A stretch of DNA of 64,000 nucleotides, taken from Serripes groenlandicus (taxonomy: Eukaryota; Mollusca; Bivalvia; Cardiida; Cardiidae). The DNA is taken from positions 5,725,724-5,789,723 of the forward strand of contig JASEVX010000005.1 in assembly GCA_031761405.1 (NCBI GenBank), given 5' to 3'. Below the pieces are notes generated by a model. The model saw nothing but the letters and a program-made list of their open reading frames with translations. It was not told the DNA's origin and did no database searches. Position numbers and translations under genes: made by a program. Positions 63,933 to 64,000 of this stretch are shown in pieces (within the stretch, counting starts at the first letter, position 1; every line of letters starts with the position of its first letter).

Positions 63933-64000
63933 GTGAAGGATTCACCAGACTGTGATACAAAAGTCAACTTAAACCTTTTTCCATGGACGGTCTGGGCTTA

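Overview
This is a eukaryotic, AT-rich, intron-bearing and very repeat-rich window. The gene set (a DONSON orthologue, MGST3-type MAPEG enzymes, a berberine-bridge-enzyme-like oxidase) and the repeat set (tRNA-derived SINEs with a shared 3' domain, elements with ~150-bp core tandem repeats and GACA/GGTC runs like the oyster pearl/CvA and Helentron-associated elements) point to a bivalve mollusc. I cannot name the species from sequence alone. There are no bacterial operons and no CRISPR arrays. I found no convincing standalone tRNA or rRNA gene. One 200-N assembly gap lies at 17929-18128.

Host genes were built exon by exon from protein similarity plus GT/AG sites and codon phase. (1) Minus strand, 13011 to 4012: a complete five-exon, 576-residue secreted FAD-linked oxidase of the berberine bridge enzyme family, with a signal peptide and a hydrophobic, possibly GPI-type, C-terminus. 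(2) Minus strand, 49070 to 32168: a microsomal glutathione S-transferase 3-like cluster. It has two alternative first exons (49070-48945 and 48757-48635) followed by two complete sets of exons 2-5 (46828-40889 and 36608-32168), all phase-compatible. (3) Plus strand, 49499 to past the right edge: DONSON, the replication-fork/CMG-assembly factor, with six firm exons and one doubtful exon. Its start codon is 428 bp from the outer MGST first exon, so the two loci are head to head.

Mobile and repeated DNA fills most of the rest. A 5'-truncated non-LTR retrotransposon with an intact reverse transcriptase frame lies at 19322-22393 and starts at a 30-G run. About 35 copies of a ~200-bp palindromic MITE (family A, ends TTAACCCTTTCCC) are scattered through introns and intergenic DNA. 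Smaller families are B (TTAACTCTTTCAGCGCC ends, 2 copies) and C (TGAGCCGTCCCACGAGAAA ends, 5 copies). Several large palindromes lie between 9.9 and 22.5 kb. Three unrelated elements (231-1238, 47697-48527, 62124-63932) share an architecture of short motifs arrayed in or near their inverted ends. A 1.58-kb element with ~210-bp inverted ends (26037-27617) encloses a decayed coiled-coil-like reading frame.

Layout: 0-4 kb, repeat-rich with no gene; 4-13 kb, the oxidase; 13-18.9 kb, palindromes and gap; 19.3-22.4 kb, the LINE; 22.4-32 kb, decayed repeats with no recognised host gene; 32-49 kb, MGST cluster; 49.5-61.7 kb, DONSON; 62-64 kb, a TIR element probably inside a DONSON intron.
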